NCBI GenBank assembly: GCA_021234535.1
Contig: SFZH01000008.1
Span: 20,933,358 to 20,997,357, forward strand
Reading direction: 5' to 3'
DNA length: 64,000 nt
Source: Stichopus chloronotus
Lineage: Eukaryota; Echinodermata; Holothuroidea; Aspidochirotida; Stichopodidae
In this document: one piece after another, positions 1 to 13,100 of the stretch
Numbering within the stretch: the first letter of the stretch is position 1
Layout: each line of letters opens with the position of its first letter
Made by a program: the position numbers and the translations under genes
Notes under the pieces: generated by a model
The model's input: the letters and a program-made list of their open reading frames with translations, nothing else
Databases searched by the model: none
What the model was told of the DNA's origin: nothing

Positions 1-99
1 TGTTTTCCTGTAAAATGTACATGAAATTTTACACTTCAGAATCTAGCCCTGCAATGTATGAAGGGTATGAGATTTTTGATGCCTTCAGTACTGAAGCTG

Positions 100-320
100 A
101 CCGATCATTAATTTCAAGATCAAAATAACAAATTCAATAATTAAGAAAACAAAAGACTCTTCAGCAATGTGAGGACACGATGTCACTCCTCCTTGCTTCA
201 AGTTCACATTAGTAGCAAATGGGGCATAACTTCAGCTGATAATATCTTGAGAACCAAACGACGGAACTGAATCGAAGTTTCACCAGAATGGTCACATTAA
301 CGTATTTTTAAACATATAAA
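100..320. repeat. Dispersed repeat, copy 1
   Basis: This segment aligns by eye with 22575-22770. Shared blocks in the same order are 'aaaacaaaagactct', 'cactcct', 'ctgataatatct', 'gagaacca' and 'gtttcaccagaatg'. Divergence is substantial (roughly a quarter of positions), so it is an old repeat. No coding frame is conserved between the copies. It could be a transposon remnant or part of an old segmental duplication. Confidence 0.6.
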
Positions 321-529
321 TATTTGGGACTGGACCATCTTTTTAACCTGTTGTTACTTTCACATAGGAAAAGAAACGTTAGTCTGACCCTACTATCTAC
401 ACGAAAATAATGTATAATTAAAGGTTATCTTTTAAAAAAATTAAGTTTGACTTGCTTCAGTGACATTTTCCATAAGTTTGTAATTACTTTATGGTGTTAC
501 CTGTTTAGTTTAATAAATGTGAAATGATA

Positions 530-876
530 TCACAAGTTGTAATTTAACACCTCTGCATTGTGTTGATCGGGGAATAGATACAACTCATTATCATATTTAA
601 AATTGTTTTGAACGTTGCCATAAAATGATTCTGTAATTGAATGAGTGTAATGTTGTAAACTTGGCCCTTTGCTGTTAGCTAATTCAGTTTGGATATTGGA
701 CTCTCTTTGTACTACTTTGCGTGTTATACATAAGATAGAGATGAAGGAAACAATGAAAATGAAGAATGCTGTCATAACGAAACAAAGATATTGAAACGAC
801 TGAGTGTGTTCAAAGTCTATTGTCACCTTTTGAGAAATATTTTGCCCTCTGTAGAAGCCGGTGCATTCAACTATTA
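530..876 (-). CDS. Terminal exon of a single-pass membrane receptor (partial)
   Basis: The minus-strand frame reads from an acceptor at about 877-878 (or an alternative at 849-850) to the stop at 530. Its start reads VECTGFYRGQNIS, which resembles the last strand of an Ig-like domain, with a Cys and an N-glycosylation site (NIS). A stretch of about 20 hydrophobic residues (YLCFVMTAFFIFIVSFISIL) follows, then a basic stop-transfer CITRKVV. A polar tail of about 55 residues contains tyrosines, including NELYLFP. This order of ectodomain end, membrane span, basic residues and cytoplasmic tail fits the last exon of a type I receptor or cell-adhesion protein. I could not identify upstream exons, which should lie at higher coordinates. 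The family is inferred and the Ig assignment rests on one short strand. Confidence 0.45.
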
Positions 877-3800
877 CTTAAATGACAGAACTCTTCATTA
901 TGCCATATCATACCCACAATAATTATTGTATCGTCTTTCTGATCTCTAATAACACCAAACACCCAACTTAAGTTATTCATAGGTGACTAAAACCACTCAT
1001 TAATATGGGCTGTCTTATGATATTACTCAGTTCCCTTTGAAAATTAAGTAACACAGAGTGTGTATACTCCTTGACACCAGATAATGTTAGTTTAAATGTC
1101 AGCATTTTGAGGTGTTGTCATTGTAGGTAGTTGAAATCACTGCAAACACATCACTTCAAACATATTAAAAAAAAGAAAGTTTGGAAAAGAAAGTTAAAAA
1201 GGACATATTATCGTTATAGTTGGTACTTGAAACGAGTTGGTCTTCGCAACATTCATTGTTAAAGAGCTTTCTTCGATATAATAATTGTAAATTTGAAGAA
1301 AAAAAATGAAAGTAAAGTGTGCTTTCATTTTTCTTCTGTAGATGTACCTTATATCGTATTGCTTATTGCTGAAGTTTGAGTAGCAACATCATACATTAGA
1401 GATATGGGTAAGGATTACCTAACGGAACTTCTATTTGGAGAAACTAAAAAGCTCACTACAGGTAACTAAACGGTACTGGTGGGAATACACGGGATACAGT
1501 CTCTAATCTTTGCAGGTTGTGTTTTACTTACGAGAGAGAGATGGAGAGAGAGCTGGGTGGAGAGAGAAGGAGACAAAGAATGAATGACTGAGCAAAAACT
1601 GATGAGAGTTGAATAATTATATTTGTTGATGCTGAAAAGATAATTTACCAGAAGTGAATAGCAATTCATACTTTTATTTTAGAGTGTTCGCTAATATGGC
1701 AACGGACGGCACACAAAGAGAAATATCTTCAGTGTGATTTTCAAAACTTTTATGCGTTGGGATTTTTGGGATCATTTTCTAACATTCTCCTAGTTAATTT
1801 CGAACACTTCATACTGTAACTCAAAATCCATCCCTTTTGATGATTGTCTACCACCATTCTTGGAAGAAATACTATTATGCTAAGGGACATAAAACTTCTT
1901 TCCCTTTTGTATTGGATGTGCATAAAATTTGAAAAAAGGTTCATGGTGAATTTGAATTAATACTAAATCATCCGCTCCTGAGTATAGCAAACAAGTTTAT
2001 AAGTAATAGTAGTTATGAAAAGTCTGATTGAAGGTATGATGAATAATGACTACGAGGATCAATGTAACATATTTATTGTTTTAAAGTGGATTTTAAAATT
2101 CTTTTCTTTATGATAATTTAACTTAAACTACTATCATAGACTATTTTATAAAGGAAAAGTCCAATGAGAGAAACATTTTTTTAATCCAAGAAAACACTAA
2201 CAGTACCACTTTCCAGGTGCTAACTTGAAGAGCCCTGTGGACATTCAGGGACAGTGATGGTTATGCGGTGACCTTAAGAATTGTTACTCCCACAAAATTT
2301 AAGGCAGAGTTAAACCATAACTCGCGGCCTCCGAACAAGAGAAATCAAATATAAATATGCTCAATCAAAATCAAAACTATTATCATTTTTAATAGATAGA
2401 TTGATAGATGTATAGAGTGATGTTTTTCTCATTAAGTTGAGAAGTACAGGCATGGTATCCCCATTTCAAAGCTGTATGCATGCAGCTTGGGAAACCCTTT
2501 AAACTCCGCTTTTCCAACCATCTGGAAGAATTGCATATAAGTCAATTTCTTCCCTCACGCTCAACGGCCAACTAATGGTGGCACTTAAGTTAGAAATTCA
2601 TGCCCAAAGAGTTTCCTATGGCAAGACTCCTTACGTGTATGATTAAAATTCTGGAAGCACACCTGAAATCTTCTTCATAGACGATATTATATCAATCACT
2701 AGACCATGGACGCGAATCACTGTAGTATGCTGTAAACGACTTACTGGCTGGTCATTACCGTAGAACGTTTTGTATCTGCATGTAGTGGCTGTTCTTACCT
2801 AATAATTCTATGTGGACACCTCTTCACACCAAACGCGTTGTGGCGTACGATAAGAGGTCAAACTTGTCACCTGATCTCTATCCTCCAGTGCACTCATTCT
2901 GCCTACAATGCAGAAATGATGAATTAACAAATGTTCCATTTAGCACAAACCTCCTGAAGTAACTGTGTTAGATGTTGAGGATGCAGTGTGCCTTATTTTC
3001 CTCTTGGTGTGATATGTGTAATCAACCAGAGAGTGAACCTGTAACAGACTTTAACATTTTCATTATGGTGTCCGATTGCTTACTTGTGGAGGTCAACATG
3101 TAACATCTGACCAAATAGGCTTCATTGCACTATTTTCCAAAATGTAAAATTTATGAAAATGGAATAAAATCCTACCAGACTACTCATTACAAACTAGTCA
3201 TAGATTGCACCATTAATTTGCACACCCGTATTTTTCTAGAAACGTTTTCAAGGGAAGGGGGGGGGGGGCACCCATCGAATCCTGTGGCAAGTCACTGATT
3301 TATTGTAATGTATTCTCAATCATAATAGGGAAAGTGTATTGTTGAGTATATGCCCATGAATACTACCTACATGCTTTAACCCAGTGTGAAATTGGGCAAA
3401 AACAGTTATTGATCTAGTTGGTCTTTATCAAGAGAATAATTTTGGTTATAAACATTTCATATCAAAGCTGGACTGCGAGCGCAGTATAATGACCATCGCA
3501 TTATTTTCGTTTAGTAGTTAGGCAGGACACACGCTGATTGCAATCGACTGAGTGTAATGTTATCCGCAAAGAGCAGTACTGTATATAATTAGGAAGATCA
3601 GACATGTGTCTGATGCTTGGTGCACAATTACTCTATTGGTGTCTTTCTTGTATGTTACTTTTGACTTATCGACACAGAAGAAACGGGATTCAAATAAAGT
3701 GGAGCCAAGTGGGAGCCGGTTAACTACTTTTACATACACAAATAAGTACTTCCTCTAAACGATGAAGATAACAATCAACACTTGATGTGTTGGAAAAAAA

Positions 3801-4153
3801 TGTAGATAGATTAATATCTTCACAATCTAGCTCGTTATTGGTAAGTCCATGGCACAATAATCAATGGCGTTTTAAAAGACAACAAGCCAAAAAAAGTCTA
3901 ATTTCGTACTCACAACATGTTAAGGTTGAAGTAAGATATGTTATTACCATTACAAAATACTACGTGTAGGATACATTTATCATTTAGCGACATAGAATCT
4001 CTTAATTACAAAAGTACTCCTGAACATTCTTAATATCACACTGTTCATGTAACGCTATGCATAAACTTTCGAAATCAACTGAGTATGTTTATGTGTAGCT
4101 GATTTCTGTCTCCAGTTACCCCTTTTGACGAAAGATTTCCTCCGGCGGTCAGG
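877..4153. other. No supported gene; intron or intergenic
   Basis: AT-rich sequence with no open frame that has recognisable protein features. It holds a purine-rich GA tract near 1530-1580 and a run of 12 G at about 3257-3268. It may include introns of the receptor whose last exon is at 530-876. Confidence 0.5.
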
Positions 4154-4905
4154 TTAGGCTATTCCGCGATCAGCAGCCCATACGGATCGTGAGCCGGTGT
4201 GCCAGGATCTGAAATGAGAGATGCTACTTTTGCATTAGGTTTATAAGTAAGGTCCAGCGTCAGTCTAACTTTTGGTTTTGGTTGGTATATAAGTTTGCTT
4301 ACTAGAAAGATATCTTGAAGATACTGCAAATTGTGAGTATTATCTCATTTACATGAACCGCACTTGGCTATTCATTAAGTCACTCTGTCTTTCATACTAT
4401 TGAAATCACCGCGCATGTTATTATATCTGACTAAAGCTTTTTTTCTTACTACTTCTGTACTAGAATAGATATAAATATTAATGACAGATGCTCATATTTT
4501 AATTTACTGTGTGTTAAATTCTGCCTGTCTTTCTTTGTAATTTACTATTTGTTGTTTTTCTTGCCCACAACAAAATTGGATTAACGAAATACAAAATTAT
4601 GAAATTTGATACTATAAAACCGACTACAGATTGATTTTGGATTACATTACATAATGTAATTACAATTCAAAGACCCGAAGAGTAAGTGGGTGGTGCTCAA
4701 TCATGACGCTTCAAGTTATTTGTTGGATAGAAGTCTTTTGTGTCTTTTTTACTGTTGAAAAAGAAACCACTCGGAGCAAGCCTACACTGAGATATAATGA
4801 GATGATACATTTTTAAGCTTACCTTCCAACCGGAGTGCCTCGCCTGAAAGTTGTGATGGTGGTCATTAGTAGACACACCAAAAATACCGTTAGAAGGATC
4901 TTCAT
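4154..4905 (-). CDS. Secreted small peptide, second subfamily, member 1 (two exons)
   Basis: Exon 1 (4905-4823) starts at an ATG followed by MKILLTVFLVCLLMTT, a clear signal peptide, and ends at AG|gtaagc in phase 2. Exon 2 (4208-4154) follows the acceptor tttcag. The joined codon gives Arg, and exon 2 then reads SWHTGSRSVWAADRGIA before TAA, for a precursor of about 45 residues. The paralogue at 9428-10158 has the same layout (intron about 0.6 kb, same phase), and sequence around both exons aligns ('ttgcatta', 'atctgaaa'). The mature part is shorter than in the paralogue and shares only a loose SRS..(A)AD.G pattern. The stop may therefore be a later truncation, making this a possible pseudogene. 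The function is unknown. The exon 1 call is firm and exon 2 less so. Confidence 0.55.
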
Positions 4906-5060
4906 GATTAACTCATCTGCAAAAGAGCCAATCCAATTGAAATAATTCGTTTGAAGTTAGTCTCCTTCTATTAATTTGTTTGCTGTGGTAATAAGTCACT
5001 GCCAGCAATATTTGGCCTGTAAAAGACACAGTGTCTGAAATATAGCAAAAAAGAGAGAAC
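4906..5060 (-). promoter_or_regulatory. Conserved 5' flank of peptide gene at 4.9 kb
   Basis: The sequence upstream of the ATG (higher coordinates) aligns with that upstream of the 10.1-kb paralogue, 10159-10300. Shared blocks include 'tttgaagttagtc', 'taattcactaccagcaa' (taagtcactgccagcaa here), 'ggcctgta' and 'tctgaaat'. The conservation is consistent with a shared 5' UTR and proximal promoter, or simply with recent duplication. No clear TATA box was chosen. Confidence 0.35.
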
Positions 5061-8000
5061 TATAAATTGACGGAGGCAACAATACGTATTGATAGATGGA
5101 GAGGAGAGAAAATTTCAATTAAAAATTAAATAAGGATGAAATTGTAATAAAGTCAGCAAGAAACAGGAAGTCTGGATCCTTGATTAAAAATTGGAGGGGT
5201 GACTTACTTCCAAAAAAGTCAGTCCGCTTACATTGGGTTTAAAAACCTTTCCCAGGATGACACCATGCCCACTGTCAGTTTAGCGTAGAGCTGACAGACA
5301 ATAGGTATTTGTAGTTTTAAACAATGTAGACTTGTTTGAGTTATCATTGAAAGAAACTACCATTTTTTTATTTATATTACCAAGGAATGGCTATCAGAAG
5401 GGAGAGACATGGAGCCTCTTTGTATTTTAAATAAATTACAACATCCTCTTGTTTATGTGAACATGTACGCAAATAATGATCAGATTTCTGCTGATGCATG
5501 TCATAACTCGTAACAGTTGTATGTATAATTCATGGTTTAGAATGTTACGAAGCCTACATCGTCCACATACATAATTGCCACTTGCCTACGTGTCTTCTAG
5601 GAATCTTTTAACATCCCTGCTGCTTTGATGGAAAACGACTGATTATAAAGATCAGGTATCAACAGAAAACAGACGTAGGACATTAGTTGCCGACACATTT
5701 CAAACAGCACTAAAAATGTACACAAACAGAAATAAAATTGAAAAGAGAAAGAGAGGGCCATTACCATCCTTCTCATTCAACGTCCAAGCCATGGAAACAT
5801 CATCCTACAAGGATTCATTGACATTTTTACGAATGGCGTTTATTTAAATAATGACACTTTGAGTTATTGGTAATGAATCTGCCGGCATATACGTCATGTA
5901 AGCCAACCTCAAACTGACTTGAATAGACACATGCTAATTCTGTTCAGTTGAGGCTTTCAGTATATTCATTTCCTCTCTGATGTCTAGTCACCTGACTTTA
6001 TGGTAGTCTTACATGGGGTGTCTCCCAATTTACCTGACTAACATCAATGGTAATAAACATCGGCTGCTATAACCACAAATCCAGTCGCAGCCGTTGAATA
6101 CGAGACAACGTAGCTTGGCCAGCGACACTACTTGTACGTGTGGCAGTCGTCGCTTATTGAGTGAGTTGCTTTAAAAAAAGTGGATAATTTTGTGAGTCGT
6201 GTGGTTTCGGAAATAAAGCTGTTTAACCTTTGATACATGCTTTTGAGCTCGTGTCTCAGACTAAAGATTACAAGTTGTACTTAGTTATTAGGAAAATAGT
6301 AATAGGGAAAGACATCCTGGCCAATGAAGGGACAGTCCTTTCCAACTGGATATTAAAAGCGACCCTTCGTTGTTACAATACGTCACACAAACACAGTGAC
6401 GGTGATAGTAACCTCTTAAGTTAATTGATGGAAATTATTTTTTCATTTATTACTCCTAATATTACTGCAACTGACTATAATCAACGAGTGTACCGTCTAA
6501 CTTTTCATTAAGTAGCCAGCATAAAATTTATATTTCTTGTGTTTTTTGAAATTGTTATCTTTAATGTGTATTCATAGCCTATACTAAAGCCGTCTTAGGA
6601 TATGTAAGGAACCTACTTCACTTACGTAAAGGGATTTACATGTATATTTGCAACATTGTAGGATGTACATTTGCAACATTTGAGGATACGTGTGTGGACA
6701 TAAATGTCCAAAATATCTTGTTATGGAAAACAATGAAAGAATGCTCAAAGCACACACGCACACAATAACAAAAATGACAACCTGTCAAAAATGACAACAT
6801 GAATACCAGCATCCATCGACACCTGTCGATAAATCATTCAAAATAAATTTCCTAGCAACATTTTCGAAGTTCGTTGAAAAAATAGCATCTCAATGAAATG
6901 GGAGAATGTCAAAGTGGAGGATTTGATTAAAGTTTAGGAGAGCTATCCTTGACTCTGGGAGACGGTGTGTTGGGCCAATGGTTGGGATATTCAGTACAGA
7001 TATTGAAGTTTGAAATATGAATTACGATATTTTAGGAAACAAATTGTTACTCAAACCTAAGACCTAGTAGGGCTAAGGATAACAGTAAAACACCTGAAAA
7101 TTATTACAACTGAATGTGATTAAAGAGCAGCCAAATCTTGGAGGAATTACACGAAGCAAGAATAAATAGTCATAATCGATTACAAATCAGAGAAGTTCTC
7201 GAGAGTTGCCAGTTTTGTTTCTAGAGCTCTCACCTGATGCAATGCATCTCAATGTTAGAGCAAACCTGTCTCCCACAGGAATGGATGATGGTATTTTGCT
7301 TTGCTATATTTGGCTCGACTTTACATCTCCTCGAGGGTCAATCGTCCATACGCAGTAAAGTCATATAAGTGAGAACCTCTCGTAATTCGAGCCCTCTCAG
7401 GAGACATCGGTAAGTCCCTTGTTTCTTTGCAAATGATACAGTGATTTGTGAATTGCTTCTTTTGTTGTATTTTTGCCATCGCTTTCCTCTCTGCAATACT
7501 GGCCAAGTATTGCTGTTGCTCCCAACACACGTTTTCTACTTTCTTAATATTCAATTTTTTTCCTCAAATTCCCAATTTCCCGCTCATTTCTGACAACATG
7601 TTGTCATGTTGACAACGTATGTCTGCCACCCTATGTCTAGTACAGTGTACACAAGAGTAAACGGTTGTGTTTCAAGTTGTGCCGAGGATTTTGATTCGAC
7701 GGTAGTGGATATCCCCACTGAAAAGTTAATCAACGAAAAACGAAAGAACATATTAAACGATGTACGTCAAAGGATGAAGATACTATTTCTAGCTTATTCA
7801 AAAGAACGCCCTATAACAGTTCATTCTGTCTTCTCACAATCATGAACGGGCCTTTCGTGAGTGTGTATAGTGGTTACTAAATATGTAAATATGGCGTCCT
7901 CTTTGACTAAACGTGTCCTTTTCTGCTTTGATTTACATGTAATAAGAATGAGAATCACATTTACCCCCAACTAAGAAGGTTCCTCCTACCCTAAATACTA

Positions 8001-9427
8001 ATACATCTACAGTACACCACTACTCTGCCTACACTGTTACACCGTGGGCTAGGCTTAGTGTATTCTATCCACAATATCGCCTGTTAATCAAAACCCAATA
8101 TTATTTTTGAGCGCAGATCACACAGGAGATTTCGTTGAGAGACGTAGAAGGACAGAGTTAAAGACTTTTGAAAGACATGTGTAAATAAATAAATGTCTGA
8201 TATAGCTAATATTTTCCTGACTGTAACAAGCAATTCAATAGGAGGGTAGGTGTAGAAAAGATGCCAACTCAATGTTATGCCAAACGGTTACACCACCATA
8301 ATTGAATTTTGTACATGATATCGCGGTTAAATCAAAAGGGCACCGAGAGAAGCAAATGTGTCTTCAACCTCATGATGACATGCATCGGACTATGATACTG
8401 TGTTATGCACACTTCACCCTGAGAAAAACATTTAATCCTATGAACATATAACTTGAATTTATTGCAATTGATGCTGAGTTATATGATGCATAGTGATTAT
8501 GAACAAATATATAACATTGACACTACGAGTAAATAGAAAATGAGAAAGTTTCCAGAAAATGAACTAAACCATCTAACACCCATGTACATTTACGGTGGGA
8601 GAGTTTGGGTTTGTTTTGCGTTACAGCCACTGTAATCAACTGTTACTTGTCAAATATATTTAGCCACCAATGTACCCGCCAGTACTATCCATACAAATCA
8701 GCAGGACCGCAGTATCTTATGGTACTGCCGAATGGCCTTTTAATGGCAGACCAGACTACGGCTCTTCGTTCTTCGATATAGACAAATAATGGTCAAACGA
8801 AATTGATTTGTATGAAGACAATTAATTATGTGTGTATGCAATTATGACTATGGTAGCAAAAGGACTAAGAAAAATAAGATTGCTCTGGAAAGAAATAGTT
8901 TGATAAATATTAAAATGATATGGTTGTTATTATTTACTATAGTGAAACTCTTATGAATTAACAAGATTTGATTATGCGTTTATCATCAAATTTGTTTTTT
9001 TAGCGACATCGATGATATATAATAGATTACAAGTAAGATATATTTATAACTGTTATGACCTTAAGCCAAATAATGACCTAAAGAAGGACTGATTTTTTTT
9101 TTCATTTATGATTAAAATATATACCGAATTAAACTTCTGAATCACAATGGAAAACTTTAGCTAGTAAAATGACACAATTTGATAGTAATCTTTGCTTTTT
9201 CTATTTTTAATATTAAACCCTAGAATCATAGTTGCCTTGCTCGTATTCTAAATTAAAAACGTATTTTACCACCTCTTAAACGGAAACGACAGAAGCAAGA
9301 AAAGATGAAACTGCTAGTGACAAAACATGCTCTTCTATATTTTCAAATCTACATAATAAAGTTTACGGTTCATTTAAGGTAATCATAAGCCTCCAATTAC
9401 AGTTACAGGTGATATAAACGTTTCAGT
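5061..9427. other. No supported gene; intergenic
   Basis: AT-rich DNA with several short open frames. Two adjacent divergent frames, 7321-7554 on minus and 7606-7845 on plus, look slightly more protein-like than the rest. Neither has a signal peptide, a recognisable motif or a clear splice context, so neither is called as a gene. Confidence 0.45.
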
Positions 9428-10158
9428 TTATTTCTTTTTTCCTCTTCCATCTCTTGTCCCCAGATCCACTTTACTGAGGCCAGGATAGAGATTTCCATTA
9501 TCAGCACCATTTGTCGATCGCGAAAGTATGTGGTGGAATCTGAAAGGAAAGGTGTGGCGCTTGCATTACCGATATGAGCAAGACACAAAGTTTGTACACA
9601 TATCACTGTAGTATATATTATTCACACATTGGTAGAATTCGTCAATGGCCGATGTCACTTATTTCCCACAATTAAAGTCTAGACTACGCCAGAATGTATG
9701 TAAATATCAATAGCAGATGCCAACATCGCACTTTGCTGTGTGCTAAATTCAGAGCGGATATATTTAAATTATGTTACTGTCCATTCCTCAAAGAAAAGTA
9801 GTAGGCTTGTACATATTTTACATGTATTTTGAAAGTCTGATACTAGACAGCCAAGTTGTATAAACTATTGGGATTCAGATGGAAATGACAAAACACATTT
9901 GCGACTAAGAAAAAATGAGACCATGTGGGAAATATTCGCTCAAAACGATTTACTACTTATACTTCATATCGATTAATGCGTATGTTCTTTAATCGAAAAG
10001 AGACAAAAGTGAATATCAGTATTACGATTCAATTACTTTCAACAGAGATATTGCGAAATGCAGAATTTGCAAACTTACCTCTCAGTCGGCACGCCTGATA
10101 CTTCAGTACTGGTGATCACTAACAGATACACCACAATCATCGTTAGAAGGAACTTCAT
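9428..10158 (-). CDS. Secreted small peptide, second subfamily, member 2 (two exons)
   Basis: Exon 1 (10158-10079) encodes MKFLLTMIVVYLLVITS, then TEVSGVPTE, and ends at AG|gtaagt, phase 2. Exon 2 (9539-9428) follows the pyrimidine-rich acceptor ctttcctttcag. The split codon gives Arg, then 36 residues starting FHHILSRSTNGADNG, through NLYPGLSKVDLG to TRDGRGKKK and TAA. The precursor is about 63 residues. The mature peptide has no Cys, is rich in Gly, Asn and basic residues, and has a strongly basic C-terminus. GR followed by GKKK could be trimmed by proprotein convertases and carboxypeptidases, which is inference. An AATAAA overlaps the stop codon (9427-9432). The mature exon shows no similarity to the DLVIRG-type mature exons although the signal exon does. 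The function is unknown. Confidence 0.65.
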
Positions 10159-13100
10159 GATTAATAAATCTGGAAAGCAGCAAATACGATTGAAATATTT
10201 TGTTTGAAGTTAGTCATTATATATCAATTCTTTGCATTCAAAATAATTCACTACCAGCAATTATGGCCTGTATAGTAGACAGGATTTCTGAAATTATGAA
10301 AACAAAATATTTTGAGGAAAAAAAGGTACAGCAATATACATTTATAGCATGCAGAGAAAAAAATTAGGCAGGTTTTGAAGAGGAAGGCGACATTGTAATA
10401 TGGGAAGAAGGAAACAAGAAGCTGAAATCTTCCATATAGAATTAAAATACTGACTTAAAGCAGAATGAGTGAAACTAAACAACTGCGAGGTTCGGGTTCT
10501 TTGGAAGAGTCACAGCAAAACGGATTTTCCATCCCAGATTAATCTAAGTTTTGTCAATCTAAATTGATCTTGTAAAAAAGGATATCAAAGTTAATCTGAA
10601 ATTGCTGTGTTAGTAGTTACCCGAAGTTAAATTATTACACGTAAGCCAAAGAATTTAAGCGAAGCTGACGAAGTTATTCAACGTGGTGAAATGACTGGCC
10701 TCCCAGATCTGATTTAATTTATTACACTAGCTTATAAATTACAATTATGAGGGGGATGATTTACATCTCTTCTTCCTACATTTACTGTGTTTTGTATTAA
10801 ACTTCTCCAGGATAAAATCATGATATATCTTAAGTGGTAAAATCATTGTAAAGTTCTTGTTTGTCGACTGTGCAAGTGGACTTGTTGAAGTTCTCTAATC
10901 ATGGTTGCATTCATGCTTTCGTATTACTTTAAGACGAAAGAAATGCCAACATTTTTTAGTAGGAAACAAAAACGTCAGTAAGGAAGAGAGGAGGTTTTCG
11001 GAATTTCGTTGGTAGGATGCAAGGTATTGAGCAAATAAAGAGAGTGGCCATTATTGATTTAAATTGTACAGTAGATATGTCACACAACGTGCAATGTAAG
11101 TACAATAAAACATTTTTGCATATGCCTTATGAATGCTTCTTTAAGGACAGTAACTTGGAATTGAAACAAAAATCCAAATTGGTGCTGCACGCTTTTGTTA
11201 GCTGTAAAAGAACGCAAAAGAAAGAAAATCTTCCTTGTTTACATTTATTTCAAACAAAAAAAATAACAGAGAATAAAATTAGAAAACGAAAGAGAATTTT
11301 GCTGTTAGAAAGAAATGTCTAATCGTCCTGTAGGATTTTCTGGCGCTGAAAGGAATTGTTCATTTCATGGATGTGTTCTAACGCTTCATACTGTGAAGAT
11401 GATACCTTTTAGATGATTTTCACTTTATTCTCTTCTCAGCTTTTCAAACGAGTGGTTAGAAGATGGTTGGCATAGATGGATTCAGACAATGAATTCAAGT
11501 CAACCTTAGAATGAGCTTGCTTTCTCTCACAGAGGTTTAGCATTGCGTGATCTTTTTAGAGTCTTCTAGAGATTTTTCCAGCTACTTGAATGACAGAGTT
11601 CCCAAAACTCGTAAACTCTTTCGAGAAGATAGGTATCAGTGGAAACTGGTCTTGGACTCGACTGGGCTATGCTGAAAGTGAAACAGCAGTGATTATTTGA
11701 ATGAAGCAATATGCATACACATCAAGACATTAACTATTACCATGTTGTGGTTTGAAAGATTGAAATATTCAAAACGAGATGCACATTTTAAATCCACTGC
11801 TCTTATGATCCTGTAAGACGCCATACTACTGGACGGACAACCATGAATCAGTTAATTGATGATATAGCATATCCAAGTTTGGAAAGAAACATTATACAAT
11901 TGAACTAATATCTACTGATTGATTGATATCTCTGTAATTTGAAGATGATACTGAAAGTACTAAGACTGTATAACCAATTCAGGTGACACATTGCACTGAT
12001 AATATGCTACATACAAACACCAAGAGAACTTACTGGAGCAAAGCCGCACATTTCTAACTTTTATTGCAGCATTATTTCTTTGATTAGACCTACACTGTAG
12101 ACTCAAAATGGAAGTATACGGGGAAGGAAATGGTTAAAATGTAAATCATAGGCACATGTAAATGATATTCAAGCTACAGTAAAATCCATTTGAGTGTAAA
12201 ACTTAATAAGACAACACATGCTGCTCTTTATTGCTTTAAACAAGACTGGTAGTTATAATTGCTATGTATGTGCACGTGGATGCATACGGTCATGTAAAAA
12301 ACATACATTTAAACAAAGATACACAATTATTGGATGAGAAAAGAATGCTAAAGTATATACCTTAATTTCAATATTGACTGAGAACTTGAAAAGCATGAAC
12401 ACTTTCTGAGTGTGAACACGTTCTCTCTCCTGTCCGATCCACTTTGGAAAACTGTACCAATGATGTTAACTATCCACCTAAAGTTAGTTGAGATAGCTAC
12501 AACAATTATATGAATAAGCTCCATTATAACATACATGATGCGTTATATGACAGCGCTGAATATCAAAGTATTAAAACGGGTGGTGTCATAATAATTGTGC
12601 AATAACCAGTAAATGATCAATTACATGCATATCTTAGTGATGTATTAGTGTCACACTAAAAAGAAAGTGTGCTTAGTAGATATGAATTTGTGTAACAATC
12701 AACTAGGTTTTGGTCAACAGATTAAAAGCCATAACACATTGGTGAAAGTAAGCAAGGCACTGCAGATGCATAATAGAGTATTCCTCTTCTGCATGCACCA
12801 AGGTATATGTCCGTGAAACTGAAGACAAAGCAATAAAAAAGTAAACATAAGTCACATCAAGAAAGATGCCAAACATTCCAACAATTTTCGAAAGTTATAA
12901 TCCAGCGACTGGGCTTAGAATTTCTTAAAAAGAAAACTAAGTTCACACAAGACATGTCCGTAAGGTTTCCCTGTCATTGGTTTCTACTTCTTGTGACACA
13001 TAACTCTTCCAGGATCAACAAATCAACAAAAGCTATTTTCTCATGTAGCTGGCCTGCCAACTCTTTGCCATCTGACCTGCGCTGATAAGAGTGAATTGTT

